DNA from: Nannocystis punicea
Lineage (GTDB): Bacteria; Myxococcota_A; Polyangia; Nannocystales; Nannocystaceae
Direction of reading: 5' to 3'
DNA: 64,000 bases
Assembly (NCBI RefSeq): GCF_026965555.1
Contig: NZ_CP114040.1
Location: 4,650,001-4,714,000 of the forward strand
Position numbers and translations under genes: made by a program. Shown piece after piece: positions 1 to 8,820 of this stretch (positions are counted from its first letter, which is position 1; every line of letters starts with the position of its first letter). The notes below the pieces were generated by a model. The model saw nothing but the letters and a program-made list of their open reading frames with translations, was not told the DNA's origin and ran no database searches.

Positions 1-526
1 GTGCGAGCCCACGGCCGCCTCGCCGCGGTTCTGGGCGGTCCGGCGCTGTCACACCGAGATCGAGGCTCGCGCCGGCGAACAGGTCCACCTGGTGGCGGAC
101 ATCCACTGGAATCGACGGCGCTGTCGGTTCCAGGCGATCGCTCCGGCCGAACGGGTCCGCGGGCTCGGCGAGCGGGCGGAGCTCGAGGTCGTGCTCGGTC
201 CCGGGCGACCCGCGTCCGATTTTCCGCTGCGGATGATCCCCCGCCATCGCGGCGGCCTGGGCATCCGGTCAGGCCCGCCGGAGCTGCTCTCCGCCGAGGT
301 GCTGGCGTTCCGGATCGTCGTTGCGATCCACGGGCCCGCGGTGGAAGTGCTCGAACACGTCCGCGCCGGCGGCGGCGAGGAGGAGCTTCACCCCGCGCGG
401 CTGCTCCGCGGCGAGACGACCAGGCTCGTGATCCCTGCGCGCGACGCCTCGACGCCACCGCGTCGGGTGACGTACGAGGCGCTGCGAAGGTACGAGGCGA
501 GCGTGACTACAGGTCGGGGACGATGA
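1..526 (+). CDS. Hypothetical protein, 5' end outside the window
   Basis: An open frame enters from the left edge and ends with TGA at 524-526, giving at least 174 residues. It has the strong G/C third-position bias of the neighbouring genes, which favours a real gene over a shadow. The visible part has no membrane segment or signal peptide. It is rich in Arg, Glu and Leu, and hydrophobic stretches alternate with charged ones, as in a small globular domain. I recognise no family. The last 20 bp overlap the 3' end of the convergent monooxygenase-like gene, so the two transcripts are antisense at their ends. The N-terminus and function cannot be judged from this window. Confidence 0.6.
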   Translation, partial: CEPTAASPRFWAVRRCHTEIEARAGEQVHLVADIHWNRRRCRFQAIAPAERVRGLGERAELEVVLGPGRPASDFPLRMIPRHRGGLGIRSGPPELLSAEVLAFRIVVAIHGPAVEVLEHVRAGGGEEELHPARLLRGETTRLVIPARDASTPPRRVTYEALRRYEASVTTGRGR

Positions 527-1874
527 ACACGCCGGCGAGGCACATCTCGTTGTTGGTGCCCCAGCCCGGCAGCACCGGATCCTTCGCGCTGCGGGTGTCG
601 TAATCGCAGGTGATCCGCAGCTTCGAATCCTGCGTGAGCGGCAGCGGCTGCTGGTAGAAGTAATACAGCTGCCAGTCGAAGTCCCACCGCTGCACATCGG
701 AGACGCATTGCGAGCCGCCGTCGCCCTCGATCAGCTCGACCCGCTGCTTGCGGCCGTATTGATGCATGTGCGGGAAGATCCCGTGCAGCTCGCCTGACTC
801 GGCGCCGTGGAACTTCAGGAAGTTGCCGGGCTCGAAGTCGAAGCTGTACGTCACCGAGGCCTCGCCGGGCGCGAGCTGGACCGGGTCGCCGCTCTGGAGG
901 CTGGAGAGCAGGTCGTCGGGCAGGAAGAAGTGGCCCTCGCGCTCGACGCTGTCGGCGTAGCGGATGTGCACCGCCGTCTGGTCCTCGAGGCCGTCCAGCG
1001 CCTCGTTGGTCAGGTTGTAGTGCACCTGCATGATCACCCAGTCGTCCTTGGAGATCCGGTAGCCGGTGCCCTCCGGCAAGTGGCTGATGCCCTGACCGGG
1101 CGCCCACGACACCGGGATCCCGCGCGGCTGCACGCCGTCGCCGGCGGCGCCGAAGCAGGGCCAGCCGTCGCGATCGGGGGACTCGGCGTCGAGGGCCTCC
1201 ATGATGTCCTTGTTCTTCACGCCTCCGGCTCCCTGGGCCTCCGGATCGACCGTGATGACGAGGACGTGGTGGATCATCTCCGGGACGCCGGGCTCGACGC
1301 TGTAGGCGGTGAGGAAGCGGTCCTCGGTCAGCCCGGTCTGGACGCGGAAGCAGCGGTACTCGTCGAAGGCCGAGAGGTCGCCGCCCTCGGCCTCCGGCAC
1401 GAAGCTCGGGGTCTCGTAGGTGACCGCGTCCGTCAACACCTCGACCTCGGGCGCGACGAGGTCGGTGCGCGGCTCGCCCTCGGGCGCGCCCGCGTCGGTC
1501 CACGCGCGGATGGCCTCGATCTCCGCCGGCGCGAGCGCGCGCGAGCCCTCGAAGCTGCCGCACGAGCCGTCGTCGGTCACCAGCCACGGCGGCATCGTCC
1601 GCGCCTCCACGGCCGCCGCCGACGCGGGGGCCCACTGCTTCGCCTCGGCGTAATCGTCGAGCCGGAACGGGCCGATGCCGCCCGCCTGATGACAGGTGAC
1701 GCAGCGGTTGTAGAAGATCGGCGCGACGTCCTGCCAGTAGGTCACGCTCGCGTCCTCGCCGACGGTGTCGGTCGTCGAGCCATCGCCGTCGCCGCCGCCG
1801 CAGGCGACCACGAGCGCGAACAAAGGGACACCCCACGGGGCCGCGACGCCCCGACCTCTCACGCGTGGATTCAT
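507..1874 (-). CDS. Lipoprotein, copper type II monooxygenase-like with cytochrome c motif
   Basis: A 455-residue exported lipoprotein. The N-terminus ends in a lipobox (FALVVAC, Cys25) followed by a short Gly/Asp/Ser linker. A c-type haem motif CVTCH lies at residues 58-62, just after a YWQDVAPIFYNR context typical of haem domains fused to oxidases. Further on come a His-His pair (MIHHVLVI, about residue 205) and a His-Met-His (FPHMHQYG, about residue 370). Both resemble the copper-binding motifs of the peptidylglycine/dopamine monooxygenase fold. Family knowledge suggests ascorbate- or haem-supplied oxidation of an extracellular substrate, which is unknown here. It is divergent from the LysR gene at 1954 with 79 bp between the starts, so that regulator may control it. 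Confidence 0.75.
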   Translation of the reverse strand: MNPRVRGRGVAAPWGVPLFALVVACGGGDGDGSTTDTVGEDASVTYWQDVAPIFYNRCVTCHQAGGIGPFRLDDYAEAKQWAPASAAAVEARTMPPWLVTDDGSCGSFEGSRALAPAEIEAIRAWTDAGAPEGEPRTDLVAPEVEVLTDAVTYETPSFVPEAEGGDLSAFDEYRCFRVQTGLTEDRFLTAYSVEPGVPEMIHHVLVITVDPEAQGAGGVKNKDIMEALDAESPDRDGWPCFGAAGDGVQPRGIPVSWAPGQGISHLPEGTGYRISKDDWVIMQVHYNLTNEALDGLEDQTAVHIRYADSVEREGHFFLPDDLLSSLQSGDPVQLAPGEASVTYSFDFEPGNFLKFHGAESGELHGIFPHMHQYGRKQRVELIEGDGGSQCVSDVQRWDFDWQLYYFYQQPLPLTQDSKLRITCDYDTRSAKDPVLPGWGTNNEMCLAGVFIVPDL

Positions 1875-1953
1875 TTTGCCGTACTCCGAGCGCTATGATG
1901 ATCGCGGCGCCGATTCGCAGCGATGGGTATTTCTGCTAAACCGTTTTTCGCCG

Positions 1954-2853
1954 ATGGAAACCAGTACGCCAGTTTGGGACAACCTTCGTGTGCTGCTCGC
2001 CGTGCACCGGCAGGGCAGCTTCCTCTCCGCCGGGCGCGTGCTGGGCACGTCGACCTCGACGGTGGCCCGCCGCATCGAGGCGCTCGAGGCTGCGCTCGGG
2101 AGCACCCTGGTGCACCGCAGCAGCGCCGGGACGTCGATCGAGCCCGACGCGCTGCGGCTGGTCGCGCTCGCCGAGGAGCTCGAGCACGGCCTCGAGGCGC
2201 TGCGGCGCGACTCGGGCGGCCGCAGCTCGCAGCTCGCAGGCACGGTGCGGCTGTCGATCGGCGACGGCTTCGTGCCCGCGGTGACCCAGGGGATGGCGGA
2301 GTTCCGCCGCAAACACCCCGAGGTTTGCATCGAGCTGATGGCCGAGTCGCGCCTGGCCGACCTCGCCCGCCGCGAGGCCGACATCGGCCTCCGCACCACC
2401 CGCGCCGAGTCGCAGGTGATCGTCGAGCGCCGCCTCGGGGTGCTGCGCCTCGGCCTCTACGCGTCGCAGTCGTACGTCGAGCGCCGCCTGCGAGGCGCCC
2501 GGCTGCGCCCCGGCGACTTCGAACGCCACGACTTCGTCGGCCACAGCGGCCTGGCGGCGCGCCAGAAGGTGAGCGAGGACTGGCTGGTCGCCCGCGGCGC
2601 CAAACACTTCCCGTTCCGCTCGAACTCGATGCTGGCGATCCTCGCGGCGACCGAGCGCGGGCAGGGGATCACGATGCTGGCCGAGGTCGTGGGCCGCGAG
2701 CTCGACCGCGTGGTGCAGATCGAGGTCGACGACCCGCTGCCGTCGGTGACCGTGTGGCTGGCGTATCACCGCGAGCTGCGCCAGGTGCCGCGGATCCGCG
2801 CGGTCGCGGCGGCCCTCGAGGAGCTGTTCCACCAGCGCGTCGGCACCGGCTGA
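1954..2853 (+). CDS. LysR-family transcriptional regulator
   Basis: A 299-residue LysR-type regulator. The winged helix-turn-helix is at residues 8-65 (NLRVLLAVHRQGSF, then STSTVARRIEALEAALGSTL). The periplasmic-binding-like effector domain follows from about residue 90 to 295. The frame stays open further upstream, but the ATG at 1954 puts the DNA-binding domain at the usual distance from the N-terminus. The gene is divergent from the haem/copper lipoprotein gene and is its most likely target by position. It ends in front of a tandem-repeat tract. The effector ligand cannot be read from sequence. Confidence 0.9.
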   Translation: METSTPVWDNLRVLLAVHRQGSFLSAGRVLGTSTSTVARRIEALEAALGSTLVHRSSAGTSIEPDALRLVALAEELEHGLEALRRDSGGRSSQLAGTVRLSIGDGFVPAVTQGMAEFRRKHPEVCIELMAESRLADLARREADIGLRTTRAESQVIVERRLGVLRLGLYASQSYVERRLRGARLRPGDFERHDFVGHSGLAARQKVSEDWLVARGAKHFPFRSNSMLAILAATERGQGITMLAEVVGRELDRVVQIEVDDPLPSVTVWLAYHRELRQVPRIRAVAAALEELFHQRVGTG

Positions 2854-2948
2854 GCCCGCGATTCGAACCAGGGGCCCGAACGCCGCGCCGTCGCGCTCCC
2901 TCGTCGGCGACGCGAGCACGGGGCGGCGGGATCGAGGTCCACAGATCC

Positions 2949-3253
2949 GTCGTGATGCCGAGCGCGGCGTGGCGGCGCACACGAGCCTCGCTCGCAGCAC
3001 CGCAGCGTCGGGTGCTCGCGCGCCACCGTCGACGGTCCTGCGGTCCGCACGAGGGACCGAGCCTCGCTCACTGAACCGCAGCGGCGTCACGCGCTTGCGC
3101 ACCCCCGTCGACGCTCCTCCGGCTCGCACGAGGGACCGCCTGTCGCTCGCAGCGCCGCGGCGGTCCCACGCGCTTGCGCACCACCGTCGACGCTCCTCCG
3201 GCTCGCACGAGGGACCGCCTGTCGCTCGCAGCGCCGCGGCGGTCCCACGCGCG
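2949..3253. repeat. 79-bp tandem repeat, about 3.9 copies
   Basis: Units start with GTCG at 2949, 3028, 3107 and 3186, exactly 79 bp apart. The two right-hand copies are nearly identical, with the run GGCTCGCACGAGGGACCGCC in both. The left-hand copies are more diverged. The tract fills the space between the convergent LysR and adenosylhomocysteinase genes and stops 3 bp before the latter's stop codon. No coding frame is convincing across it. Confidence 0.85.
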
Positions 3254-3255
3254 CG

Positions 3256-4527
3256 TCAGGTGCCCGCGCGCCAGCCGTCGAGGTAGGCCCGCTGCTCGCG
3301 GCTCAGGACGTCGATCTCGACCCCGAGGGCCTCGAGCTTGAGGCGGGCGACCGTCTCGTCGAGCGCGCGCGGCAGGGCGTGGACGTCGATCGCCAGTTCG
3401 CGGCCGGAGGTGAGCACGTACTCGGCGGCGAGCGCCTGGTCGGCGAAGCTGAGGTCCATGACCGCGGCGGGGTGGCCCTCGGCGGCGGCGAGGTTGACGA
3501 GGCGGCCCTCGGCGAGCAGGTAGAGCCGGCGGCCGTCGGGGCGCACGTACTCGTCGAGCGCGGGCCGGATCCGCCGCCGCTGCGGCGCCAGCTCGGCGAG
3601 CGCTTCGAGGTCGAGCTCGACGTCGAAGTGGCCGGCGTTGGCGACCACCGCGCCGTCCTTCATGGCCGCGAACTCGGGGCCGCCGATGACGCCGCGGTTG
3701 CCGGCGACGGTGACGAAGACGTCGCCGAGGGCGGCGGCGCGGGCGATCGGCAGCACCTGGTAGCCGTCCATGGTGGCCTCGAGCGCGCGCAGCGGGTCGA
3801 CCTCGGTGACGATCACGCGGGCGCCCATGCCGGCGGCGCGGGCGGCCAGGCCGCGGCCGCACCAGCCGTAGCCGCAGACGACGAAGCAGGCGCCGGCGAG
3901 CAGGCGGTTGGTGGCCCGCAGGATGCCGTCGATGGTGCTCTGGCCGGTGCCGTAGCGGTTGTCGAACATGTGCTTGGTGACCGCGTCGTTGACGGCGATC
4001 ACGGGGTAGCGCAGGGCGCCGTCGCGGGCCATGGCGCGCAGGCGGGTGACGCCGGTGGTGGTCTCCTCGGTGCCGCCGACGATCGCGTCGCCGAGCGCGG
4101 CGTGGCTGGTGTGCACGAGCGTGGCCAGGTCGGCGCCGTCGTCCATGACGAGCTGCGGCCGGTGGCCGAGCGCCGCGGCCAGGTGGGCGAAGTAGGTGGC
4201 CCGATCCTCGCCGGCGCGCGCGAGCACGGCCACGCCGTCGTGCACGGCCAGCGAGGCCGCGACGTCGTCCTGGGTGCTGAGCGGGTTGCTGGCGCACAGG
4301 CGCACCTCGGCGCCGCCGGCCGCGAGGGTCCGCACCAGCGCGGCGGTCTCGGCGGTGACGTGCAGGCAGGCCGCCACGCGCACGCCGGCGAGCGGGCGCG
4401 CGCGGGCGAACCGCTCGCGGATGGCGGCGAGCACGGGCATGGCCCGCTCGGCCCACTCGATCTTGTCGCGCCCGCGCGGGGCCAGAGTCTCGTCGCTGAT
4501 GTCTGTCGTGTTCGTCCTGGTCGTCAT
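3256..4527 (-). CDS. ahcY: Adenosylhomocysteinase (S-adenosylhomocysteine hydrolase)
   Basis: A 423-residue cytosolic enzyme that cleaves S-adenosylhomocysteine to adenosine and homocysteine in the methylation cycle. The sequence shows the catalytic stretch EETTTGVTRL, then NDAVTKHMFDNRYGTGQS with the substrate-contacting Lys and Asp. The NAD-binding Rossmann motif is VVCGYGWCGRG, with TEVDPLRALEATMDGY after it. The start at 4527 (MTTRTNTTD) was chosen because residues upstream lack family character. The protein ends at YLDGWRAGT and has no C-terminal Lys/Tyr tail, which in the common bacterial and animal enzymes reaches into the neighbouring subunit's NAD site. In this respect it resembles archaeal and thermophile-type enzymes. 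I saw no convincing SAH riboswitch upstream. Confidence 0.93.
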   Translation of the reverse strand: MTTRTNTTDISDETLAPRGRDKIEWAERAMPVLAAIRERFARARPLAGVRVAACLHVTAETAALVRTLAAGGAEVRLCASNPLSTQDDVAASLAVHDGVAVLARAGEDRATYFAHLAAALGHRPQLVMDDGADLATLVHTSHAALGDAIVGGTEETTTGVTRLRAMARDGALRYPVIAVNDAVTKHMFDNRYGTGQSTIDGILRATNRLLAGACFVVCGYGWCGRGLAARAAGMGARVIVTEVDPLRALEATMDGYQVLPIARAAALGDVFVTVAGNRGVIGGPEFAAMKDGAVVANAGHFDVELDLEALAELAPQRRRIRPALDEYVRPDGRRLYLLAEGRLVNLAAAEGHPAAVMDLSFADQALAAEYVLTSGRELAIDVHALPRALDETVARLKLEALGVEIDVLSREQRAYLDGWRAGT

Positions 4528-4721
4528 GTCGTCGCTCGCCCGCGTCGCGCGGGCCCTCCCGGCGACGAAGATGCGGGCAGGCGACGCATCAGTCACGTTC
4601 GAGTTTTTCTCGCCACGGAGTAGGCGTACTAATGCGAAGCACCGCGCTCGGGTCGAGGCCGGCCTCGGCTGGTCGAATGTCGGTCCTCGCGCGATCGTGG
4701 AAGCGGCGGCGCCGGGGAGCG

Positions 4722-4996
4722 TCACTGGTTCGCGCTTCGGACCCACAAGCTCTGGCCGTCGGGGTGGCAGCCGTCGCTGGTGGTGATCACGACGTCGGCC
4801 GCGGTCGCGGCGGCGCGCAATTCCTGACAGAGCGTGGGAGTGACGCGGCGCGCGGGAATATCGACCTCGCGGCGACCGCCAGCAGCAGCATGAGCGCGCC
4901 CGTCACCACCGCGGCTCCGCCGAGCAGCAGCGCCGCCCGCTCGCGGGGCGCCGCCGGACCGGCGTCCCGCAGCGCGGCGGTCGTGCTCCTCGGCAT
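4722..4996 (-). pseudogene. Small membrane-anchored protein, apparently frameshifted
   Basis: Two overlapping minus-strand frames each look coding over only half their length. From ATG at 4996 the first frame gives MPRSTTAALRDAGP and a hydrophobic helix (ALLLGGAAVVTGALMLLLAVA). Near 4870 the coding character (third-base G/C, plausible protein) passes to another frame, which continues as VDIPARRVTPTLCQELR and ends in CHPDGQSLWVRSANQ at 4722. Joined, these would make an approximately 90-residue protein with one N-terminal membrane segment and a periplasmic tail with two Cys residues. Either a real frameshift or a sequencing error would explain it. No family was recognised. It lies between the ahcY-like gene and a LysR gene. 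Confidence 0.45.
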
Positions 4997-5120
4997 ACGC
5001 TCCAGAGCGTGGCCGACGCGACAGGAGCTCGCAAGGGCGCGAGGCGTGGCCAGGAGAGGGCGCGGGCGATGGACGCATAAGCCCCGATCGAGCTCGGGCG
5101 CCGTGCTATAAGGCGACCTG

Positions 5121-6053
5121 ATGCTGCCGGACTTCAACCGCCTGCGGGTGTTCTTCCACGTCCACGAGGCGCGCAGCGTCAGCGCGGCCGCGGCGGCGCT
5201 GCACGTGACGCAGTCGGCGGTGAGCCAGAGCCTGGCCAAGCTCGAGGACGAGCTGAAGGCGCAGCTGTTCGTCCGCCGCCACCGCGCGATCGTGCCGACG
5301 GCCGCCGGCGAGGCGCTGTTCGCAGTGGTCGCGCCGTTCGTCGCCGGGCTGCAGGAGCGGGTCGGGCAGATCCACCGCGCGCGCCACGAGCTGGCCGGGA
5401 CGCTGCAGATCGGCGCACCGGTCGAGTTCGGGGCCCACCGCCTGCCCGAGGTGCTGGCCGCGTTCGCCCGCGTCCACCCGGCGGTGCGCTTCTCGCTACG
5501 CCTCGGCCACCCGTCGGAGATCGTGCCGCTGCTCGAGGAGGGCCGCCTCGACCTCGGGTTCGCCGACCTGTTCGAAGGGCCAGGTTCCGCGGAGCGCCGG
5601 CTGGCGGGCTTCGAGGTGACGGAGGTGATGGAGGAGGCGCTGGTGCTGGTGGCGGCCGCGAGCCACGAGGCGGCGGCGCTGCAGGGCAGCCGGGCGTTCT
5701 CCCGCCTGGCAGGCCAGCGCTTCGTCGACTACCACCCGAGCGCGCCGGCGGTGCGCGGGTGGTTCCGCCACCACTTCGGCCGGGTGCCGCCGCGGCTCGA
5801 GCCGGCCCTGGCGGTCGAGAGCGTGCAGGCAGTGATCGCGGCAACGAGCCACGGGATGGGCTTCGGGGTGGTGCCGGCCCACACCGTGGCGCGCGCGCTG
5901 GCCGAGGGCGAGCTGGTGGCGGTGACGACCCGCAAGCGAGCGGTGACCAACCGGATTTCGCTGGTGAGGTTGCTCGACCGGGTGCCGAGCCGGCTCGAGC
6001 GCGCGTTCGTGACGTTCGTGACGCAGGCGCTCGGGCGACCCTCGGCGGGGTGA
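5121..6053 (+). CDS. LysR-family transcriptional regulator
   Basis: A 310-residue LysR regulator. The helix-turn-helix at residues 4-62 is very typical (FFHVHEARSVSAAAAALHVT, QSAVSQSLAKLEDEL, FVRRHR). The effector-binding domain runs from about residue 90 to 300. The ATG at 5121 places the HTH immediately at the N-terminus. No partner gene is divergent at close range: upstream lies the frameshifted small membrane gene and downstream the convergent kinase gene, so its target is unclear. Confidence 0.92.
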   Translation: MLPDFNRLRVFFHVHEARSVSAAAAALHVTQSAVSQSLAKLEDELKAQLFVRRHRAIVPTAAGEALFAVVAPFVAGLQERVGQIHRARHELAGTLQIGAPVEFGAHRLPEVLAAFARVHPAVRFSLRLGHPSEIVPLLEEGRLDLGFADLFEGPGSAERRLAGFEVTEVMEEALVLVAAASHEAAALQGSRAFSRLAGQRFVDYHPSAPAVRGWFRHHFGRVPPRLEPALAVESVQAVIAATSHGMGFGVVPAHTVARALAEGELVAVTTRKRAVTNRISLVRLLDRVPSRLERAFVTFVTQALGRPSAG

Positions 6054-6152
6054 GCTGCCACGGCTCGATTCGAGCTGAACGCGGTGCTCCCTTGGAGCTG
6101 CGAGGTGGTGGGGAGGATCGAGGCGCTTGTGCTTCGAGGGCGGCTCAAGAAC

Positions 6153-8030
6153 TCACGTCGTTTCGGCTCGTCGTGATTCGGATTCGGCGCTCATGAGTTC
6201 GTAGCGAAGAATCGTCTTTAGTGTCGACAAGTCTCGGGGAGTGGACTGGAGGGTCATGATTCGAGAAAATGTCGCCTTGGCGTGGTGGCTGGCACTGGCC
6301 AATTCATCATGAGCCCAGACGATTCGGGACCTCAGTCGGCCGACCTTGGCTTCCATGATCGACCAGAGTTCCTCGGACTCGGGACGATTCTGGCAGGCGG
6401 CGATCTCCTGGACCAGGACCCACGACAGGGCCCGCAGACCCACGCCGCTCGTGAGTCGGGTCTTCCGCGGTGACTGAGCCCATGCCACAGGCCACGCGTT
6501 TTTCACGATGTTGAACGTTCTCGAGATCGTGTCCGCCAGACGGGCCGCGATGGGAGCCGCCTCCGACATACTCTTCAGCTCTGTTTGGAACAAGGCCTCG
6601 AGGAAGCTGCGAGCCACCTGAAACAGGGAGTTGTAGGCGATGGCATTCCGCTCGGCGATAACTCCGGGATAGGCCACGTAGTGGAAGAATGGAGAGTCTG
6701 CGAGCTCGAGCACGAGCGAGCGGACGGCGAGGACGACGACCCGTTCTTCGCTCGCAGGGGAGGACGTTCCACGCGATGGGTCCCAGGGCCAGGCGGCCAG
6801 CGCAGTCTGCAGCGCGGCCTTGAGCTCCGCGATGGACGAATAACGGCGCTCGAGACGGCGTGTGGTAGCTTTGTAGATCACTGGCGCAATTGCCGGCGGT
6901 ATCGTCAGGTGCTCGTTCTGCGCAGCCAGGAAGTCCTCAAGATTCAGTTCACGGCCGAGCGCGAGGAACAGCAGCGTCATTCCGACGCTGTACACGTCGG
7001 CGCGGGCGTCGACGCGGCTGGCTCCATATAGCGATTCGGGCGCGGCGTAGAGCATGCTGCCGAGGCCAGCGCCCGTGCGGGTGCCGCCGGTCGTGTCGGG
7101 GCCGCGGATGAGGTCGAAGTCCGAGAGGTAGGCGCGGCCGTTGCGGTGGAGGAGGATGTTCGTCGGCTTGACGTCGCGGTGTACGTAGCCGCGCTCGTGC
7201 GCGAAGGAGAGGGCGTCGCAGATCTCGAGAAGCGCGCGGATGCCTGCGTCGAGCGCCAGCTTCTCGGTGAGCACTGCGCGGTGCAGGCAGGTACCATCGA
7301 TCAGCTCCATCGCGTAGAATCGATGACCTTCGTCCTCGCAGGGCTCGCGGAACACGCGGACGATGTTGGGGTGGTTCAGCCGTATCATTACGCGTGCGCC
7401 GCGAGTGAAGCGATCGCAGTAGCTGCGGTCAGCCGCCCACTGGCCGTGCAGCACCTTCAGCGCGACGACTTGTCGGGTCTCGCGGTCGTGGGCTCGCCAC
7501 ACTGTGGCGAAGCCGCCGCTGCCGAGCGTGTCGAGCAGGCGATAGCGGCCGGCGAGCAGGGATTGACCCGCGCGCAGCTGCGGACCGCGGTACTCGATCC
7601 GGCGGAGCTCGAGGATCTCGCGGTCCAGCGCGCCGGTGTCCTCGCCGCGGACGATGCACTCTTCGCGTCGGAGATAGGCCTGCTCGAGCTGGTCGAGTGT
7701 GGGGCCAGACCGCAGGGGCACGAGGGGAACCTCGCGACCGAGGGGCCGCGCGTCGATCGAGGCCGCCTGGACGGTGCGAATATCTTTCGCGCGCTGCGGG
7801 AATTCGTGGCACAGGCGGTCAAACAGGGCGGCCTCGACCAGTCCACGCTTCAGGAGCAGGTCCACCGCGACATGGACGAGTTCGCTGAGGCTGCAGCTTT
7901 CGGGCAGCGACTCGACGAGCGAGTCACCGTCAGGGCCGAGATGCAGGTAGTGCCGCAGCGTCTTGGTGTCGAACAGGCTTCGAAGTAGTTGTTCGAGGGC
8001 CGCCCGCAAGAGGTTCGTCGGGGTCGTCAT
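6153..8030 (-). CDS. Ser/Thr protein kinase with N-terminal death-like (effector-associated) domain
   Basis: A 625-residue soluble kinase with no membrane helix. Residues 1-85 form an all-alpha region with the pattern LRSLFDTKTLRHYL, ESLPESCSLSELV, LLLKRGLVEAALFDRL, FPQRAKDI. This matches the effector-associated, death-like domains described in bacterial conflict-type signalling proteins. The kinase domain spans about 163-420, with a glycine loop (LGSGGFATVW), Lys192 (VVALK), HRDVKPTNILL (Asp286) and the metal-binding triad as DFD (304-306) rather than DFG. Residues 425-625 are a helical region I cannot assign. Such adaptor domains usually pair with the same domain on an effector protein. No partner carrying it is visible in this window. 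The start at 8030 begins directly before the helical domain. Confidence 0.88.
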   Translation of the reverse strand: MTTPTNLLRAALEQLLRSLFDTKTLRHYLHLGPDGDSLVESLPESCSLSELVHVAVDLLLKRGLVEAALFDRLCHEFPQRAKDIRTVQAASIDARPLGREVPLVPLRSGPTLDQLEQAYLRREECIVRGEDTGALDREILELRRIEYRGPQLRAGQSLLAGRYRLLDTLGSGGFATVWRAHDRETRQVVALKVLHGQWAADRSYCDRFTRGARVMIRLNHPNIVRVFREPCEDEGHRFYAMELIDGTCLHRAVLTEKLALDAGIRALLEICDALSFAHERGYVHRDVKPTNILLHRNGRAYLSDFDLIRGPDTTGGTRTGAGLGSMLYAAPESLYGASRVDARADVYSVGMTLLFLALGRELNLEDFLAAQNEHLTIPPAIAPVIYKATTRRLERRYSSIAELKAALQTALAAWPWDPSRGTSSPASEERVVVLAVRSLVLELADSPFFHYVAYPGVIAERNAIAYNSLFQVARSFLEALFQTELKSMSEAAPIAARLADTISRTFNIVKNAWPVAWAQSPRKTRLTSGVGLRALSWVLVQEIAACQNRPESEELWSIMEAKVGRLRSRIVWAHDELASASHHAKATFSRIMTLQSTPRDLSTLKTILRYELMSAESESRRAETT

Positions 8031-8247
8031 GGCAGACCTCGGTGGATTCTGCCACATCGCGCGAGGAGCGGTCGATCCGGTCCCCGCACGCAACGACTCC
8101 CCGTGGGGCACGGCCACCGCCTACGGCCGATGCTTCCGCGAGGGAATGCGGCGGTGCGTCGGCGGCTCGCCCGCCCTCTCGGCGGCGTGCGCGTGAAGGC
8201 GTTCGTCAGGCGCTCGTGGGGCGCCGCTTCGACTACACTCGCGAGCC

Positions 8248-8820
8248 ATGCAGCGAGCGAAGACCGACCTCGAGGTGCTGCGGACGGGGGCGCCGCGGCA
8301 GCGGCGGGCCGACGCGGTGTTGCAGGAGCTGGCGCTGGACGTGCGGCTGGGCGAGTTTTACCCGGCCCTGGCGGGCACCTTGCCGCTGCCGATCCACACC
8401 GACGCGAGCGACCTCGACGTGCTGTGCGAGGTGTACGATCCCGCGGCGTTCGTGCGGGCGTGCTCGGCGTACGCGACGCGGCCAGGGTTCACGGCGGAGC
8501 AGGTCGAGGTGCGCGGGGCGCCGTCGACGATCGTGCGGTTCGACGCCGACGAGTTCGCGGTCGAGCTGTTCGGGCAGCCGCAGCCGGTGGCGCGGCAGCA
8601 CGGCTGGCGGCACCTGCAGGTCGAGGCGCGGGTGCTGGCGCTCGCGGGCACGGCGGCGGTCGCGACGATCACGCAGTGGAAGCGCGAGGGCATGAAGACC
8701 GAGCCGGCGTTCGCTCGCTGGTTGCAGCTGCCCGGCGACGATCCGTACCTCGCAGTCCTCGCGCTCGAGGAGCTGGAGGACGAGGCGCTGCGGCGGCTGA
8801 TGCCGTGGCCGGGAGAGTGA
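8248..8820 (+). CDS. DUF4269 family protein (nucleotidyltransferase-like)
   Basis: A 190-residue cytosolic protein. The pattern GTLPLPIHTDASDLDVLCEV resembles the minimal nucleotidyltransferase signature, in which a Ser-Asp-Leu-Asp motif supplies the metal-binding Asp pair. It is followed by VELFGQPQPVARQHGWRHLQ and REGMKTEPAFARWL, which are characteristic of DUF4269. The biochemical role of this family is not established, so transferase activity is inference from the motif only. The ATG at 8248 gives the expected family length. It stands alone, divergent from the kinase gene. Confidence 0.8.
   Translation: MQRAKTDLEVLRTGAPRQRRADAVLQELALDVRLGEFYPALAGTLPLPIHTDASDLDVLCEVYDPAAFVRACSAYATRPGFTAEQVEVRGAPSTIVRFDADEFAVELFGQPQPVARQHGWRHLQVEARVLALAGTAAVATITQWKREGMKTEPAFARWLQLPGDDPYLAVLALEELEDEALRRLMPWPGE

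Noticed and set aside
2866..2890. GATTCGAACC-like string resembling a tRNA T-arm
   Set aside because: The flanks do not form a T-stem or an acceptor, so it is a chance match.
4528..4721. A possible SAH riboswitch upstream of the ahcY-like gene
   Set aside because: I could not match the conserved core of known SAH riboswitches on the minus strand; a covariance search would be needed.
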